DNA from: Herpetosiphon aurantiacus DSM 785
Lineage (GTDB): Bacteria > Chloroflexota > Chloroflexia > Chloroflexales > Herpetosiphonaceae
Assembly (NCBI GenBank): GCA_000018565.1
Contig: CP000875.1
Location: 5,347,199-5,411,198, forward strand
Direction: 5' to 3'
DNA: 64,000 nucleotides
The translations under genes were made by a program, and so were the position numbers. Numbering within the stretch: position 1 is the first letter of the stretch; every line of letters begins with the position of its first letter. Shown here piece by piece: positions 41,950 to 51,312 of the stretch. A model generated the notes under the pieces. That model had not been told where the DNA came from. It saw nothing but the letters and a program-made list of their open reading frames with translations, and searched no databases.

Positions 41950-43427
41950 TGAGCGATTGGTCTACCAGCCAACCGATTTTTTCGCAGCGCGATGTGCGTC
42001 AAACCACATCGCGGCTGGCTCTGACCTTGCTCGATGGATGTTTGATTTTGCTAGCCTTTGCCGTAGCGCACTGGCTGCGTTACGATGTCCGCTTAGGCCG
42101 CGATATTTACGACCCAGCTTCATATCGCCAACTCTCGGCCTTCTACCCGATGATGTTGGTGTTTATGCTGACGCTGATTAGCACGTTGCACTGGCGCGGG
42201 TTTTATCGCCTGCCCCGTTCAGCCTCAGCCTTCGATTCATTTAGTATTATCGTTACCAGCACCACGATTGCCCTTGCCCTCACGGTCATGTGGCTGTTTA
42301 TCAATCGCGCCGATTTATGGTCGCGCTTGATTATGGTGTTTGTTTGGTTCTGCGTAATTGTGGCGCTGACGCTGGGTCGGATTAGTTTGCGCATGCTGAG
42401 GCGTTGGGCTTGGCGACGCGGCGTTGGCTTAGAGCAAGTCGTGGTGGTTGGCAATCGTGGCCTAGCCAAACAGGTGATGGAAGAATTGCAGTATACGCTC
42501 GATCATGGCCATCATTTGTTGGGTTATGTCGAAGGACCGCCTGATGATCGCGACGATGTAGCCGCACCAGGTGAGCAATTTCGCTGGCTTGGCACGCTCA
42601 GCCAATTCGAGCAGATTATGCGTCAGCGCCATGTCGATCAAGTGATTATTGCCTTGCCATTTTGGGCGCACACCAGCCTACCCGAAGTTGTGGCAATTTG
42701 CCGTAAGTTCAACATTGAATTTCGCGTCGCCCCCGATTTATATGAACTCAGCTTCGATCGCGTCAGCATTCAGCGCTTGAGCACGATTCCCCTGTTGCGC
42801 TTGAAAAAGAATGTGATTCGCGGCTGGAATTATGTGTTCAAACGCAGCACCGATTTGCTGATGATTGGCCTGACTGCGCCGATTTGGGCCACAATTTGGG
42901 GCTTGGCCGCCTTGATGATCAAACTTTCTGATCCACAAGCGCCGGTAGTGTTTCGCCAACCACGCATCGGCAAGCATGGCCAAACATTTATGGTCTACAA
43001 ATTACGCACGATGGTGCCCAATGCCGAGGCGCTCAAAAAGAGCCTGATGGATCAAAATGAGGCCGAGGGAGCACTGTTCAAAATCAAAGACGACCCACGA
43101 GTCACCCGCTTAGGCCGGATTTTACGCAAACTGAGCATCGATGAACTGCCCCAACTCTACAATGTGCTACGCGGCGAAATGAGCCTGGTTGGCCCACGCC
43201 CGCAAGTGCCCGACGAAGTAGCCCAATATCAAGAATGGCACTATCGCCGTTTGGAAGTGACCCCAGGTTTGACTGGTTTATGGCAAGCCTCAGGCCGCTC
43301 CAACACCACCTTCGATGATATGGTGCGCTTGGATATTTACTACACCGAGCACTGGTCGCTCTGGCTTGATCTGCGGATTATGATCATGACGATTCCAGCG
43401 GTGCTATTTGGTCGTGGCGCATACTAA
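41946..43427 (+). CDS. Polyprenyl-phosphate sugar-phosphate transferase (WbaP/WcaJ family)
   Basis: 493 residues. It starts exopolysaccharide or glycan synthesis by moving a hexose phosphate from UDP-hexose to undecaprenyl phosphate. Four membrane helices (~25-145) and a Rossmann-like CoA-binding region ([17 protein letters not shown]) precede a membrane helix and the catalytic Bac_transf domain (~300-493). The latter contains [52 protein letters not shown] and [15 protein letters not shown]. The start at 41946 overlaps the obgE stop. No other glycan genes adjoin it. Confidence 0.92.
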   Translation: MMSDWSTSQPIFSQRDVRQTTSRLALTLLDGCLILLAFAVAHWLRYDVRLGRDIYDPASYRQLSAFYPMMLVFMLTLISTLHWRGFYRLPRSASAFDSFSIIVTSTTIALALTVMWLFINRADLWSRLIMVFVWFCVIVALTLGRISLRMLRRWAWRRGVGLEQVVVVGNRGLAKQVMEELQYTLDHGHHLLGYVEGPPDDRDDVAAPGEQFRWLGTLSQFEQIMRQRHVDQVIIALPFWAHTSLPEVVAICRKFNIEFRVAPDLYELSFDRVSIQRLSTIPLLRLKKNVIRGWNYVFKRSTDLLMIGLTAPIWATIWGLAALMIKLSDPQAPVVFRQPRIGKHGQTFMVYKLRTMVPNAEALKKSLMDQNEAEGALFKIKDDPRVTRLGRILRKLSIDELPQLYNVLRGEMSLVGPRPQVPDEVAQYQEWHYRRLEVTPGLTGLWQASGRSNTTFDDMVRLDIYYTEHWSLWLDLRIMIMTIPAVLFGRGAY

Positions 43428-43433
43428 ATATTC

Positions 43434-43566
43434 CCTCACCCCAACCCCTCGCCCGTAGCGCGGGCGAGGGGCTTTTTAATTTGGTGGTTTTGACATGGAT
43501 CGCCGTAGAAACATTTGGTGGCTCCCCTCGCCCGCATTTAGTGGGAGAGGGGCTGGGGGTGAGGGA
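43434..43566. repeat. G-rich intergenic repeat with built-in terminator
   Basis: CCCTCACCCC at the left and GGGGGTGAGGGA at the right bracket inner arms. CCCCTCGCCCG and CGGGCGAGGGG (43445-43471, 5-nt loop) are followed by CTTTTT, so the left half can terminate the transferase transcript. It occupies much of the 250-bp gap before the phospholipase D gene. Confidence 0.85.
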
Positions 43567-43677
43567 ACTTAATCACCAGTGTTGTTTAAGCGTGGCCGTG
43601 CTATAGTGGTGGCATTGGAATTGCGACAAGCAAGCTTGGCCTCGGCAATTTGAGGCTAAAGCTGCGAAAGGATCGCT

Positions 43678-44931
43678 ATGCGTTGGCTCAAAGCTGGGTT
43701 ATGGTTTCTGACTGAGTGGGTGCTTTCGCTGCCACGTTTGCTGCTGGCCAGCATTCTGGCTCAATTGGGCTTGATGGGTGCGCTGATGGCTTACGCTAAG
43801 TTGCGCAATCGCAGCGTCGAAAATAGCTTTCCCCAGCTTGATTTGCCGCCAATCGATTTGGGCGAGCATAGCGTGCAATTATTTGATGATGGTGGCTCAG
43901 TCTTTCGCCAAATGCTGTTTGATATTTCCCTAGCCAAAGAATCGATTTTGCTCGAAAGCTATATTTTCGAGCGTGATGAGGTTGGGCTAGCCTTCAAACG
44001 GGCATTAATTCGCAAAGCCCGCGAAGGTGTGAAAATTTATGTAACCTTCGATGGCATTGGCACGTTGCATGTGCCCGAACGCTTTAAGTTATTTGGCAAG
44101 CGCCGCAATATTCGGGTCTTTGAATTTGGCCGCCTCAAATCAATTCGCTCATTTTTCGATACGAACATGTGGATTCGCACCCATCGCAAAATTTTGGTGA
44201 TCGATGGCAAAATTGGCTATTTAGGCGGCATGAATATTGGCCGCAACTATGCCCGAACTTGGCGTGATACTCATTTAAAAATTGAAGGCCCAATCGCAGC
44301 CAATATTGCCGAAGAATTTATCGCTCTGTGGAATAAATACAATAAAAAACATAAAATCAATTTAAGTTACGCAACTACTAGCGATCAACAAGTGGGAATT
44401 TGTGCCAACGACCCAATTGAATATCAACTGCCGATTCGCCAAACCTATCTTGATGCAATTAATGATGCCAAACACTATATTTACATTTCAAATGCCTATT
44501 TCTTGCCCGACCCGCTGATTCGAGCAACGCTGATTGATGCAGCCAAACGCGGGGTCGATATTCAAATTATGGTGCCCGAAATCTCCGATAATATCGTAGT
44601 CGATTGGATTTGTCGCGGTTTATTGGGAGAATTAATGGAGCATGGCGCACGGGTGCTGCTCTATCGTGGCACCATGATTCACGCCAAAACCATGACCGTT
44701 GATGGGTTGTGGTCAACCGTGGGTAGCGCTAATTTAGATACCCGCAGTTTGGCCGCGAATTACGAAATCAACGCCACGATCAAGCATCCAGCTTTTGCCC
44801 GCCAAATGGAAGCCATGTTTTTGAATGATCGAGCGCAATCGCGTGAAATTAATTATCAAACCTGGCGTAGTCGTTCGATTTTTATTCACCTCGGCGAGCA
44901 AGTGCTGCAACCAGCGCGAGGCCTGTTTTAG
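43678..44931 (+). CDS. Cardiolipin synthase / phospholipase D-like protein
   Basis: 417 residues with two PLDc HKD motifs: HRKILVIDGKIGYLGGMN near 163 and HAKTMTVDGLWSTVGSANLD near 340. It has one N-terminal hydrophobic helix (~18-40) instead of the usual two. Cardiolipin synthases of this class join two phosphatidylglycerols or act on PE; the double motif forms one active site. AAAGGATCG precedes the ATG. Monocistronic, convergent with the ABC genes. Confidence 0.88.
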   Translation: MRWLKAGLWFLTEWVLSLPRLLLASILAQLGLMGALMAYAKLRNRSVENSFPQLDLPPIDLGEHSVQLFDDGGSVFRQMLFDISLAKESILLESYIFERDEVGLAFKRALIRKAREGVKIYVTFDGIGTLHVPERFKLFGKRRNIRVFEFGRLKSIRSFFDTNMWIRTHRKILVIDGKIGYLGGMNIGRNYARTWRDTHLKIEGPIAANIAEEFIALWNKYNKKHKINLSYATTSDQQVGICANDPIEYQLPIRQTYLDAINDAKHYIYISNAYFLPDPLIRATLIDAAKRGVDIQIMVPEISDNIVVDWICRGLLGELMEHGARVLLYRGTMIHAKTMTVDGLWSTVGSANLDTRSLAANYEINATIKHPAFARQMEAMFLNDRAQSREINYQTWRSRSIFIHLGEQVLQPARGLF

Positions 44932-45025
44932 CAAGGCAAACATCAAAAATCAAAGGGCAAAAAAGCAGAAGCCAAAAAGCGAAGCAATACTACTTTTGCT
45001 TTTTGACTTCTGCCTTTTGATTTTC

Positions 45026-46153
45026 TTAGCGGGCTTCCCACTTGAAGAAGCGGATTGAGAGTACGGTCATCACAATCAGCCACGCTGCTTGAACGAGCAA
45101 ATTAACCAGTGGCGTACTAATTGGCGGCGCGTTGATCATCACCTGCTTCAAGGCATCAACCGTATAGGTCAAGGGGAAGGCCTTAACCACTACTTGCAAC
45201 CAATCGGGCAAGCCCGTCACGGGGAAGAACACCCCTGAGAGAAACAACATTGGGAAGTTGATTAACTGGGTGATGGCATTGCCGCTTTCTTCGGTTTTGG
45301 CAATTGCAGCCACAAAGAAGCCAATGGCAATAAACATCAAAATGCTCAGCAAGAGCCAACCAATCAACACAAAGATATTGCCCAAAATTGCCACATCAAA
45401 CATCAGCTTGCCGACTGCGATGATAATGATGGTTTGCAACAAACCAATGGTTAAACGCATCGCTACATAGCTTATCAAGAGCATCCAACGCGGCAAGGGG
45501 GTTGCATTGAAGCGTTTCAACACCCCTTGAGTACGCATGGCAATCATCGGTTGAGCCGTGGCAAACAAGCCAAGCTGCATAATCGACATCGCCAAAATCC
45601 CAGGAATCAAGAGGTCGATGCCACGGATTTGGCTCGAAAGCACCGATTGAACTTGCATTGTCAGCATTGGCTTGGATTGAGTAATATTTTGATCAACCGA
45701 TGCGATGATGTTATCAACCACGCCTTGGAAGAAGGGGGCAAAGACTTGACTGGTCTGATCCACTTTGACGGTAACGCTAGCTGACTGACCACTGGTAATA
45801 CTATCGCTCAGACCAGCCGGAATAATCACTAAGGCTTGCAAATCGCCATTTTGCAATTGAGCCTCAAGCTCGTTGGCCGTGCCACGGCTAAACTTCATGT
45901 CCGAAAAGACATTTTCATCAGGATCTTGGCCATCGGGAGTTTTGGTTAAGCCTTCAATCGCGCTAGCGATTTGTGGGCCGATTGGGCCTTGATCTTCCAA
46001 CACAATCCCGACTTTCTCGTCGAATTTGCTACCGCCGCTATAGAGCAAGCCGAAAATGCTGATAAAAATCAGCGGAAACAGAATCGTAAAAAACAGTGCC
46101 ATTCGGTCGCGGGAAAATTCGCGCCATTGCGATAGATAGAGTTGCACAAACAT
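45026..46153 (-). CDS. ABC-2 type transporter permease
   Basis: 375 residues. One N-terminal helix (MALFFTILFPLIFISIFGLLY), a large outer domain (~45-185) and five further helices (~190-370), the ABC-2 exporter layout with the conserved LSGVFFPVTGLPDWLQ near the end. It forms a heteromeric exporter with the ATPase encoded 19 bp upstream. The substrate is unknown; drugs, lipids or antibiotics are typical. Confidence 0.9.
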   Translation of the reverse strand: MFVQLYLSQWREFSRDRMALFFTILFPLIFISIFGLLYSGGSKFDEKVGIVLEDQGPIGPQIASAIEGLTKTPDGQDPDENVFSDMKFSRGTANELEAQLQNGDLQALVIIPAGLSDSITSGQSASVTVKVDQTSQVFAPFFQGVVDNIIASVDQNITQSKPMLTMQVQSVLSSQIRGIDLLIPGILAMSIMQLGLFATAQPMIAMRTQGVLKRFNATPLPRWMLLISYVAMRLTIGLLQTIIIIAVGKLMFDVAILGNIFVLIGWLLLSILMFIAIGFFVAAIAKTEESGNAITQLINFPMLFLSGVFFPVTGLPDWLQVVVKAFPLTYTVDALKQVMINAPPISTPLVNLLVQAAWLIVMTVLSIRFFKWEAR

Positions 46154-46172
46154 TATTTGGTTGCTCCCACAC

Positions 46173-47087
46173 TTAGTCGCGAATCCGCCGACCAGTCAAT
46201 TTCAAAAACACATCTTCCAAAGTTGCCGCCCGAATCGTAAAACCGCGCAGCTCGGTTTGTTGCTGCTCAACCAACGCCATCAAGGCATTGGTGGTGCGGG
46301 CAACCCCAGTTGAATAAAGCGTGGTGATGCCATCTTCATTTTGCACCCGCTCAACTGCTGGAAGGCTAGTCAACAATTGTTCAGGCAAACGCTCATCATC
46401 GGAAAATTCGAGCGCCGTTTCATGGAAGTTATCGTGAATTAGGGTTTGTGGTTTGCCTAAGGCGATAATTTTGCCATGATCAACCACGGCCACCCGATCG
46501 CATAAACGCTCAGCTTCTTCCATATAGTGGGTAGTCAAAAAGACCGTTTTGCCGCGTTTTTGCAAATTGGACACAACGTCCCACATCGAGCGACGCGCCT
46601 GTGGGTCAAGCCCCGTCGTTGGCTCATCGAGGAAGATAATATCGGGGTCGTTGATTAGGGCGATTGCCACTGCAAGGCGTTGGCGTTGGCCACCCGAAAG
46701 ATCTTTCGAGGCCGTGTTAACCTTTTCTTCTAAGTTAACCAAGCCTATCACTTCATCAATCGGCAGGGTATTTTTAAAAAACGAGGCAAATAATTTAACC
46801 AGTTCGCGGGTGGTTAATTTTTGAAATAACGATGTTGTTTGCAGCTGAATCCCAATCCGTTGCTTGATTGGCTCGATATTCTTCAACACATCGTGACCCA
46901 AAACATGAATGTTGCCAGCGTCGGGCTTGCGTAAGCCCTCGATCATTTCGGTGGTTGTACTTTTGCCGGCCCCGTTTGGCCCAAGCATCCCAAAGACCTC
47001 GCCTTTAGCTACTTCAAAGCTAATGCCATCGACAGCTCGCAATGAGCCATAGATTTTTACGAGGTTCTCAACCTGAATTGCGGTCAT
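46173..47087 (-). CDS. ABC transporter ATP-binding protein
   Basis: 304 residues, DrrA/CcmA-type exporter ATPase. Walker A GPNGAGKST, Q-loop IQLQTT, signature LSGGQRQRLAVAI, Walker B IIFLDEPTTGLDP and the switch His in LTTHYMEEAE are all intact, with a ~70-residue C-terminal regulatory tail. I start it at MTAIQVENL (47087), which has GGAG upstream; the frame is open 7 codons further. First gene of a two-gene operon with the permease. Confidence 0.93.
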   Translation of the reverse strand: MTAIQVENLVKIYGSLRAVDGISFEVAKGEVFGMLGPNGAGKSTTTEMIEGLRKPDAGNIHVLGHDVLKNIEPIKQRIGIQLQTTSLFQKLTTRELVKLFASFFKNTLPIDEVIGLVNLEEKVNTASKDLSGGQRQRLAVAIALINDPDIIFLDEPTTGLDPQARRSMWDVVSNLQKRGKTVFLTTHYMEEAERLCDRVAVVDHGKIIALGKPQTLIHDNFHETALEFSDDERLPEQLLTSLPAVERVQNEDGITTLYSTGVARTTNALMALVEQQQTELRGFTIRAATLEDVFLKLTGRRIRD

Positions 47088-47235
47088 AGATTGTCGCTCC
47101 ACACACACCTAGCTAGCCGATTATTGCAAATCAGCATTGCATTGATCATCTTCTTGTGATAATTCTAGGTGATACTACGATATATGATGAGGGTTCGTTG
47201 CGCATCGCCCTTAAGCATTAGAAGGAGCAAAGCCA

Positions 47236-47940
47236 ATGCATGAATCGGATCTTATTCGCCATTATGCCACTATTCCGGTTGGCACGAGTTTTGTGCGGCC
47301 CGTTGATGTATTACATTTGCTTCAAAACCAGCCGATTGCCGCCAAGCCTCGGATCTTTGACGTTGGTTGTGGCCAAGGACAGGTAGCAATTGCCATGGCC
47401 CAAGCTTGGCCCGATGCCGAAATTATCGCGATTGATCTATCACCTGAGCAAATTGTCAAAGCCCGCCAAGCCGCCGCCCAAGCAGGCATCAACACAATCC
47501 AGTTTGGAGCTGCCGATTGGCGTGAGTTTGAGTTGCCGCGTAGCGGCGTTGACATTATCGTCGCAACCCAAGTTATTCAATTTATGCCCGATGAACATGC
47601 CTTCGTGGAATATTTGGCTGATGCGCTGGCGCTCGATGGTCAATTGCTCTTACGCAGCGTTTTGCTACCCGAAGAAGAACCTGGTCGCTCATTTGTTGAG
47701 CAAGTTGTTCAACAATGGATTGCCCATTCCATTCGCTTTTATAGCGAGCGCAATTTGACCGATTTGCTGCGTGAATGTGGCTTAAGCCGCTTGCGCATTG
47801 ATAAAGAGGAAATGTGGTTGGACAATCTGCCTGCCGAGCGTCAAGCGAGCCTCAACCGTGCACTGCAACAGCATAGCCTCGGCATCGACGATGTGCAGCA
47901 ATGGTTTTGGTCGGGAAGTATCAGCGGAGTGCGGCGCTAA
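47236..47940 (+). CDS. Class I SAM-dependent methyltransferase
   Basis: 234 residues. The SAM-binding motif I is IFDVGCGQGQVAIAMA (~39-54), followed by an acidic residue in IIAIDLSPEQIVKAR and motif IV in VDIIVATQVIQFM. The fold is a plain Rossmann methyltransferase (Methyltransf_25-like); the small C-terminal part gives no substrate hint. AAGGAG precedes the ATG. Divergent from the ABC operon. Confidence 0.85.
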   Translation: MHESDLIRHYATIPVGTSFVRPVDVLHLLQNQPIAAKPRIFDVGCGQGQVAIAMAQAWPDAEIIAIDLSPEQIVKARQAAAQAGINTIQFGAADWREFELPRSGVDIIVATQVIQFMPDEHAFVEYLADALALDGQLLLRSVLLPEEEPGRSFVEQVVQQWIAHSIRFYSERNLTDLLRECGLSRLRIDKEEMWLDNLPAERQASLNRALQQHSLGIDDVQQWFWSGSISGVRR

Positions 47941-47967
47941 ATAAGGCAAATACGAAGGATGAAGGCT

Positions 47968-48145
47968 AGCTGTAATGGCTCATTCGATTGGCAACCATGG
48001 TTCATTCCCTCACCCCCGGCCCCTCTCCCACGGCGGCGGGCGAGGGGAACACCCCTGGCGCGGTTCCCCCCTCGCCTCGCATGCGGGAGAGGGGGTAGGG
48101 GGTGAGGGAACGCTGGCGGTTGTTAATCTATGAACCATTACAGCT
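47968..48145. repeat. Composite repeat element with terminal inverted repeats
   Basis: The ends are AGCTGTAATGG (47968-47978) and CCATTACAGCT (48135-48145), perfect inverted repeats that continue imperfectly inward (CTCATTCGATTGGCAACC against TTCATAGATTAACAACC). The core is the CCCTCACCCC/GGGGTGAGGG G-rich repeat. Outside it lies a further inverted pair GATGAAGGCTA (47958) and TAGCCTTCATC (48189). It fills most of the 358-bp gap between the methyltransferase and PadR genes. Confidence 0.8.
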
Positions 48146-48233
48146 ATAGGCTGTTGTTTATAATCCTACAAAACTTCCGATAGCCGATAGCCTTCATCCC
48201 TCATCATTCCAACGCTTCCCCCCTGAAATCACC

Positions 48234-48260
48234 TTGACAAACCGCCGATTGTTCAATAAT
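48234..48260 (+). promoter_or_regulatory. Candidate promoter of the PadR gene
   Basis: A consensus TTGACA (48234-48239), a short 15-bp spacer and AATAAT (48255-48260) lie 38 bp before the ATG. An imperfect palindrome around AGATAG-ACA-CTATTC sits just downstream and may be the autoregulatory operator. Confidence 0.45.
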
Positions 48261-48298
48261 CTAGATAGACACTATTCTACTACTAGGATATACGTGCT

Positions 48299-48844
48299 AT
48301 GAAAAAGTTGACTCAGGCTGAGGCGGCGATTTTAAGCTTGTTGGCAGAGCAGCCACGCTATGGCTATGAGCTCGAACAAATTATTCAGGCGCGGGGGATG
48401 CGCTCGTGGACGGAAATTGCTTTTTCGTCGATCTATTATTTGCTCAAAAAGCTTGAGCAAGCGCAATTGGTCGCGGGCGAAACATCTCAGGGCGATGGGC
48501 GACCATCACGTATGGTCTACAACATTCTACCAAGTGGGCGGGTTGCTTTGCAAGAGAGCCTACGCACAATGCTGAGTGTGCCACAACAACGCTATTCGGC
48601 CTTGCTATTGGGTATGGCCAATTTACCCTTGCTTGAGCTAAGCGAGGTTGTGGTGGCTTTGGAGCAATATTGTGAGGAGTTACGGGCGCAAATCGGGCGG
48701 GTGCAACAACGTCGTGCCGAAGAACAAACTCAATCTTGGCATATTCAAGGCTTATTTGACTATACCGAAACCATGATTCAGGCTGAACATGATTGGCTAA
48801 CCAAGTATTTAGCCCAGATTCGCCAGCAACTTAACCAAGCTTAG
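48299..48844 (+). CDS. PadR-family transcriptional regulator
   Basis: 181 residues. The N-terminal winged helix (LTQAEAAILSLLAEQPRYGY, SIYYLLKKLEQAQLV, GRPSRMVYNILPSG) is the PadR signature; the C-terminal helical domain (EQYCEELRAQIGRVQQRRAE) forms the dimer. PadR proteins usually repress themselves and an efflux or stress gene. No obvious target adjoins it; the ABC-2 exporter 1.2 kb upstream is a candidate. AGGA upstream of the ATG is a weak ribosome site. Confidence 0.9.
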   Translation: MKKLTQAEAAILSLLAEQPRYGYELEQIIQARGMRSWTEIAFSSIYYLLKKLEQAQLVAGETSQGDGRPSRMVYNILPSGRVALQESLRTMLSVPQQRYSALLLGMANLPLLELSEVVVALEQYCEELRAQIGRVQQRRAEEQTQSWHIQGLFDYTETMIQAEHDWLTKYLAQIRQQLNQA

Positions 48845-48854
48845 ACCAAACAGC

Positions 48855-48888
48855 ACCCACGCTACTTGAGTTACCAAGCAGCGTGGGT
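48855..48888. terminator. Hairpin between padR-like and secreted-protein genes
   Basis: ACCCACGCT and AGCGTGGGT form a 9-bp stem with a 16-nt loop between convergent genes. There is no long T-tract, so efficiency is uncertain. Confidence 0.5.
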
Positions 48889-48900
48889 CGCTAACTAAAA

Positions 48901-51051
48901 TTATTTGACAACTTGGGGAATGAACAATTGATAGGGTAGTGGTTCAGGTTCAGCGGCAAGCTGAAAGCTGGCCACACCTAAACTTGGGTTTGCGCCAATA
49001 TGGGTAAAATTACCACTCAAATAGAGATAGTTTTCGGTAATTGCCATGTGTTCAACTGTGCCGTTGGGCGTTTGGCTTGGAGCTTGCCAGCTATTGCCAT
49101 TCCAGCGCACAATGCTACCAAGCTGTTGCTCACCGACTTTGCTAAATGCCCCGCCAACATATAAATAGCGATCGTTGATGTTGGCAAGTTGCAATGGCGC
49201 ACCATCAAACTCAAATACCATGCTATTGCCAGTATTTTCGAGCCGATGCAACTGATTGCCGTTGGTAAAATACAGCTGATTGCGCCAGGTTACAAATTGT
49301 GGAATCGAGCCATTGCTTTGTACAAACAACCCAGTAAAATCAACCCAAGCAGTGCCATTCCAAGTGTCAATATCAATCTCCCACCAATCATGGTTTTGGG
49401 TGATCATCAGCGCATAGATACGATTATTGGCATAATAGATCTTGCGAAAATTGGTGTTTAGCCCTAATTCACGCCATTCAGTGCCATTCAGCGCCACGGC
49501 CCCACTGATTGGTTGGCTGTTAATCATCGTTATGCCATTAGCCAAAAGCTCGGTTCCTGAAAGCGTCCAGGTGGTTGCCTGACCAATCAATTGCAAGGGA
49601 GCAGTCAACGCGCCAGTCGAATCAAATTGCCACAGCGAACTGCTCAATGAACCAGCGGTTTGATATGGATAAGGGTAAGCCAAATAGGCACGATCATCAC
49701 TGGTGGCGAAAAGGCTAGCCATCCCCTGTAATGCGTAGCTTGTTTGCCAGGTTTGACCATCCCACTGCTTGAGCACATTCGGCCAATTTGGTTTGATAAT
49801 TGGCAGACCTTGAACGCCGGTTATTTCATCAAGCCGTGGATAAACGCTGGTGCTGGCAAGTGGCGTGAGCGTTGTACCATTCCAATGCACCAATTGCACG
49901 GCGTTGCCATCAACTTCAAAATTACCAGCGAGATACAACCCATTGTCATTGCCAACAACTGTATTAATAGAGTTGATCGTCATTGGCAGATTGACCAATT
50001 GCCATTGGTTGCCAACTAAGCGCCATAGATCGCTGATAGTATAGGCATATAAATCGTTGCTTTGCGCCACACCAAGCACAAATTCATCGATCCAGCTGCC
50101 AAACGCTTGCCACTGATTAGCATTCCAGCGATACATCATGGTTTGTCGCGGATCATAGTTATTGGCCCAGGTATAGAGCGTCGTCCCAATTCGCCCTATT
50201 TGATCACGGGCGGCATTTGAGCCTGGCAAGCTGGAGTTTTGCCAGGTTGTGCCATTCCATAAGCCTAAACCTTGAATTGAGGTTTGATTGACGCGGCTTA
50301 CACTGCCACCAGCAAAAAGCGTATTGGGAATTGCATCGAGATCGCTGATTACGCCATTAAAATCGCCAAACTCGCCAAAGCCGGTCGGTCGCCAGTAGGC
50401 TGTGCCGTGGGCATCGAGGCCATTAAATGTATCAAAGTTGCCACCGAGATACAGCGTATCACTCAGGACTTCAATATCATAGACCTGCGAAATAATATTG
50501 TTGCGATATGAATCGTTGATGCCACTAACGCCAGTGCCAAAGGCTTGAAATTGGCTACCATCCCAACGGGCAAGGCCATTCGTGGTTTGGTTCGCCAATT
50601 GGCGAAAACGCCCAGCCACCACCAATTGGTTTTGGTAGCTATCGAGGGCATTGATCGTATCCACATCATTGGCTTGCAAGCCATAGCCTTGCCAAGTTGT
50701 ACCATTCCATGCGGCTAGCCCATTAAACAATTGCCCATTGAGGTAATTGAATTTACCAGCGACATACAAACGATTATTGGCATCAAGATGCAACTTGGTG
50801 ATCGTGCCAGCGGTCGCTAAACTATTGCCAAAGCTCGTATCCCAGGTGCCACTAATCACGCTGCTGTTGGTTAAGGTTAAGGGCGAGGATTGGATGGTTG
50901 TTGGTTCAAAAGCCCTGTCTGTCGCTGAGCTGAGCAGCCGCTTTGGCTGAGATTGGGGCTGTTGGGCTTTGACTGTGCCCAAATTGAGCAGGATACCAAT
51001 TAAGATTAAATAAAATCCGATTCTGTTTCCGACGATCCGTTTCCGCGCCAT
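48901..51051 (-). CDS. Secreted repeat protein, predicted beta-propeller
   Basis: 716 residues. An N-terminal signal peptide (basic MARKR, hydrophobic FYLILIGILLNLG, AQQ cleavage region) is followed by about eleven repeats of roughly 45-55 residues. Each pairs an LYVAGKF/LYLGGNF strand with an AxWNGTTWQ strand, for example LAAWNGTTWQGYG, LARWDGSQFQAFG and IVRWNGNSWQAPS. This pattern suggests beta-propeller or delta-60-like repeats. There is no enzyme motif or membrane anchor. The C-terminus (PYQLFIPQVVK) resembles the short LPYQLFLP-type end of secreted Herpetosiphon proteins. Role in surface or predatory interactions is only a guess. Confidence 0.75.
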   Translation of the reverse strand: MARKRIVGNRIGFYLILIGILLNLGTVKAQQPQSQPKRLLSSATDRAFEPTTIQSSPLTLTNSSVISGTWDTSFGNSLATAGTITKLHLDANNRLYVAGKFNYLNGQLFNGLAAWNGTTWQGYGLQANDVDTINALDSYQNQLVVAGRFRQLANQTTNGLARWDGSQFQAFGTGVSGINDSYRNNIISQVYDIEVLSDTLYLGGNFDTFNGLDAHGTAYWRPTGFGEFGDFNGVISDLDAIPNTLFAGGSVSRVNQTSIQGLGLWNGTTWQNSSLPGSNAARDQIGRIGTTLYTWANNYDPRQTMMYRWNANQWQAFGSWIDEFVLGVAQSNDLYAYTISDLWRLVGNQWQLVNLPMTINSINTVVGNDNGLYLAGNFEVDGNAVQLVHWNGTTLTPLASTSVYPRLDEITGVQGLPIIKPNWPNVLKQWDGQTWQTSYALQGMASLFATSDDRAYLAYPYPYQTAGSLSSSLWQFDSTGALTAPLQLIGQATTWTLSGTELLANGITMINSQPISGAVALNGTEWRELGLNTNFRKIYYANNRIYALMITQNHDWWEIDIDTWNGTAWVDFTGLFVQSNGSIPQFVTWRNQLYFTNGNQLHRLENTGNSMVFEFDGAPLQLANINDRYLYVGGAFSKVGEQQLGSIVRWNGNSWQAPSQTPNGTVEHMAITENYLYLSGNFTHIGANPSLGVASFQLAAEPEPLPYQLFIPQVVK

Positions 51052-51262
51052 TGCTGAACTCCAATAGGCATCTGCATGCCACTAGCTATTCCTAGCCAGG
51101 TGTAGTTGGACTATAACATATCAACTATGACTACTACCTTGCCTCGTAATTAGTATAGAAAGTCTGTCAATGATTTTATTAAAACCGCTAAATTTTATTA
51201 CGCCAATTATTAATAAAATAGCTAGCTCTATTTAATTTATTATGTTAGGTTGATTAAATAAA
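51052..51262. other. AT-rich interval without a gene
   Basis: About 210 bp of very AT-rich DNA between the secreted-protein start and the terminator of the AAA+ gene. It should hold the promoter of the secreted-protein gene, but I could not single out boxes. Confidence 0.4.
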
Positions 51263-51289
51263 AACAGCCTGTGAATACAACAGGCTGTT
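51263..51289 (-). terminator. Terminator of the AAA+ ATPase gene
   Basis: AACAGCCTGT and ACAGGCTGTT form a perfect 10-bp stem with a 7-nt loop; on the minus strand TTTTTATTT follows. Confidence 0.9.
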
Positions 51290-51312
51290 CAATAATGATC
51301 TGACGAAACTGA

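Noticed and set aside
47968-48145. Insertion sequence
   Set aside because: It has inverted ends but no reading frame, so at most a non-autonomous element.
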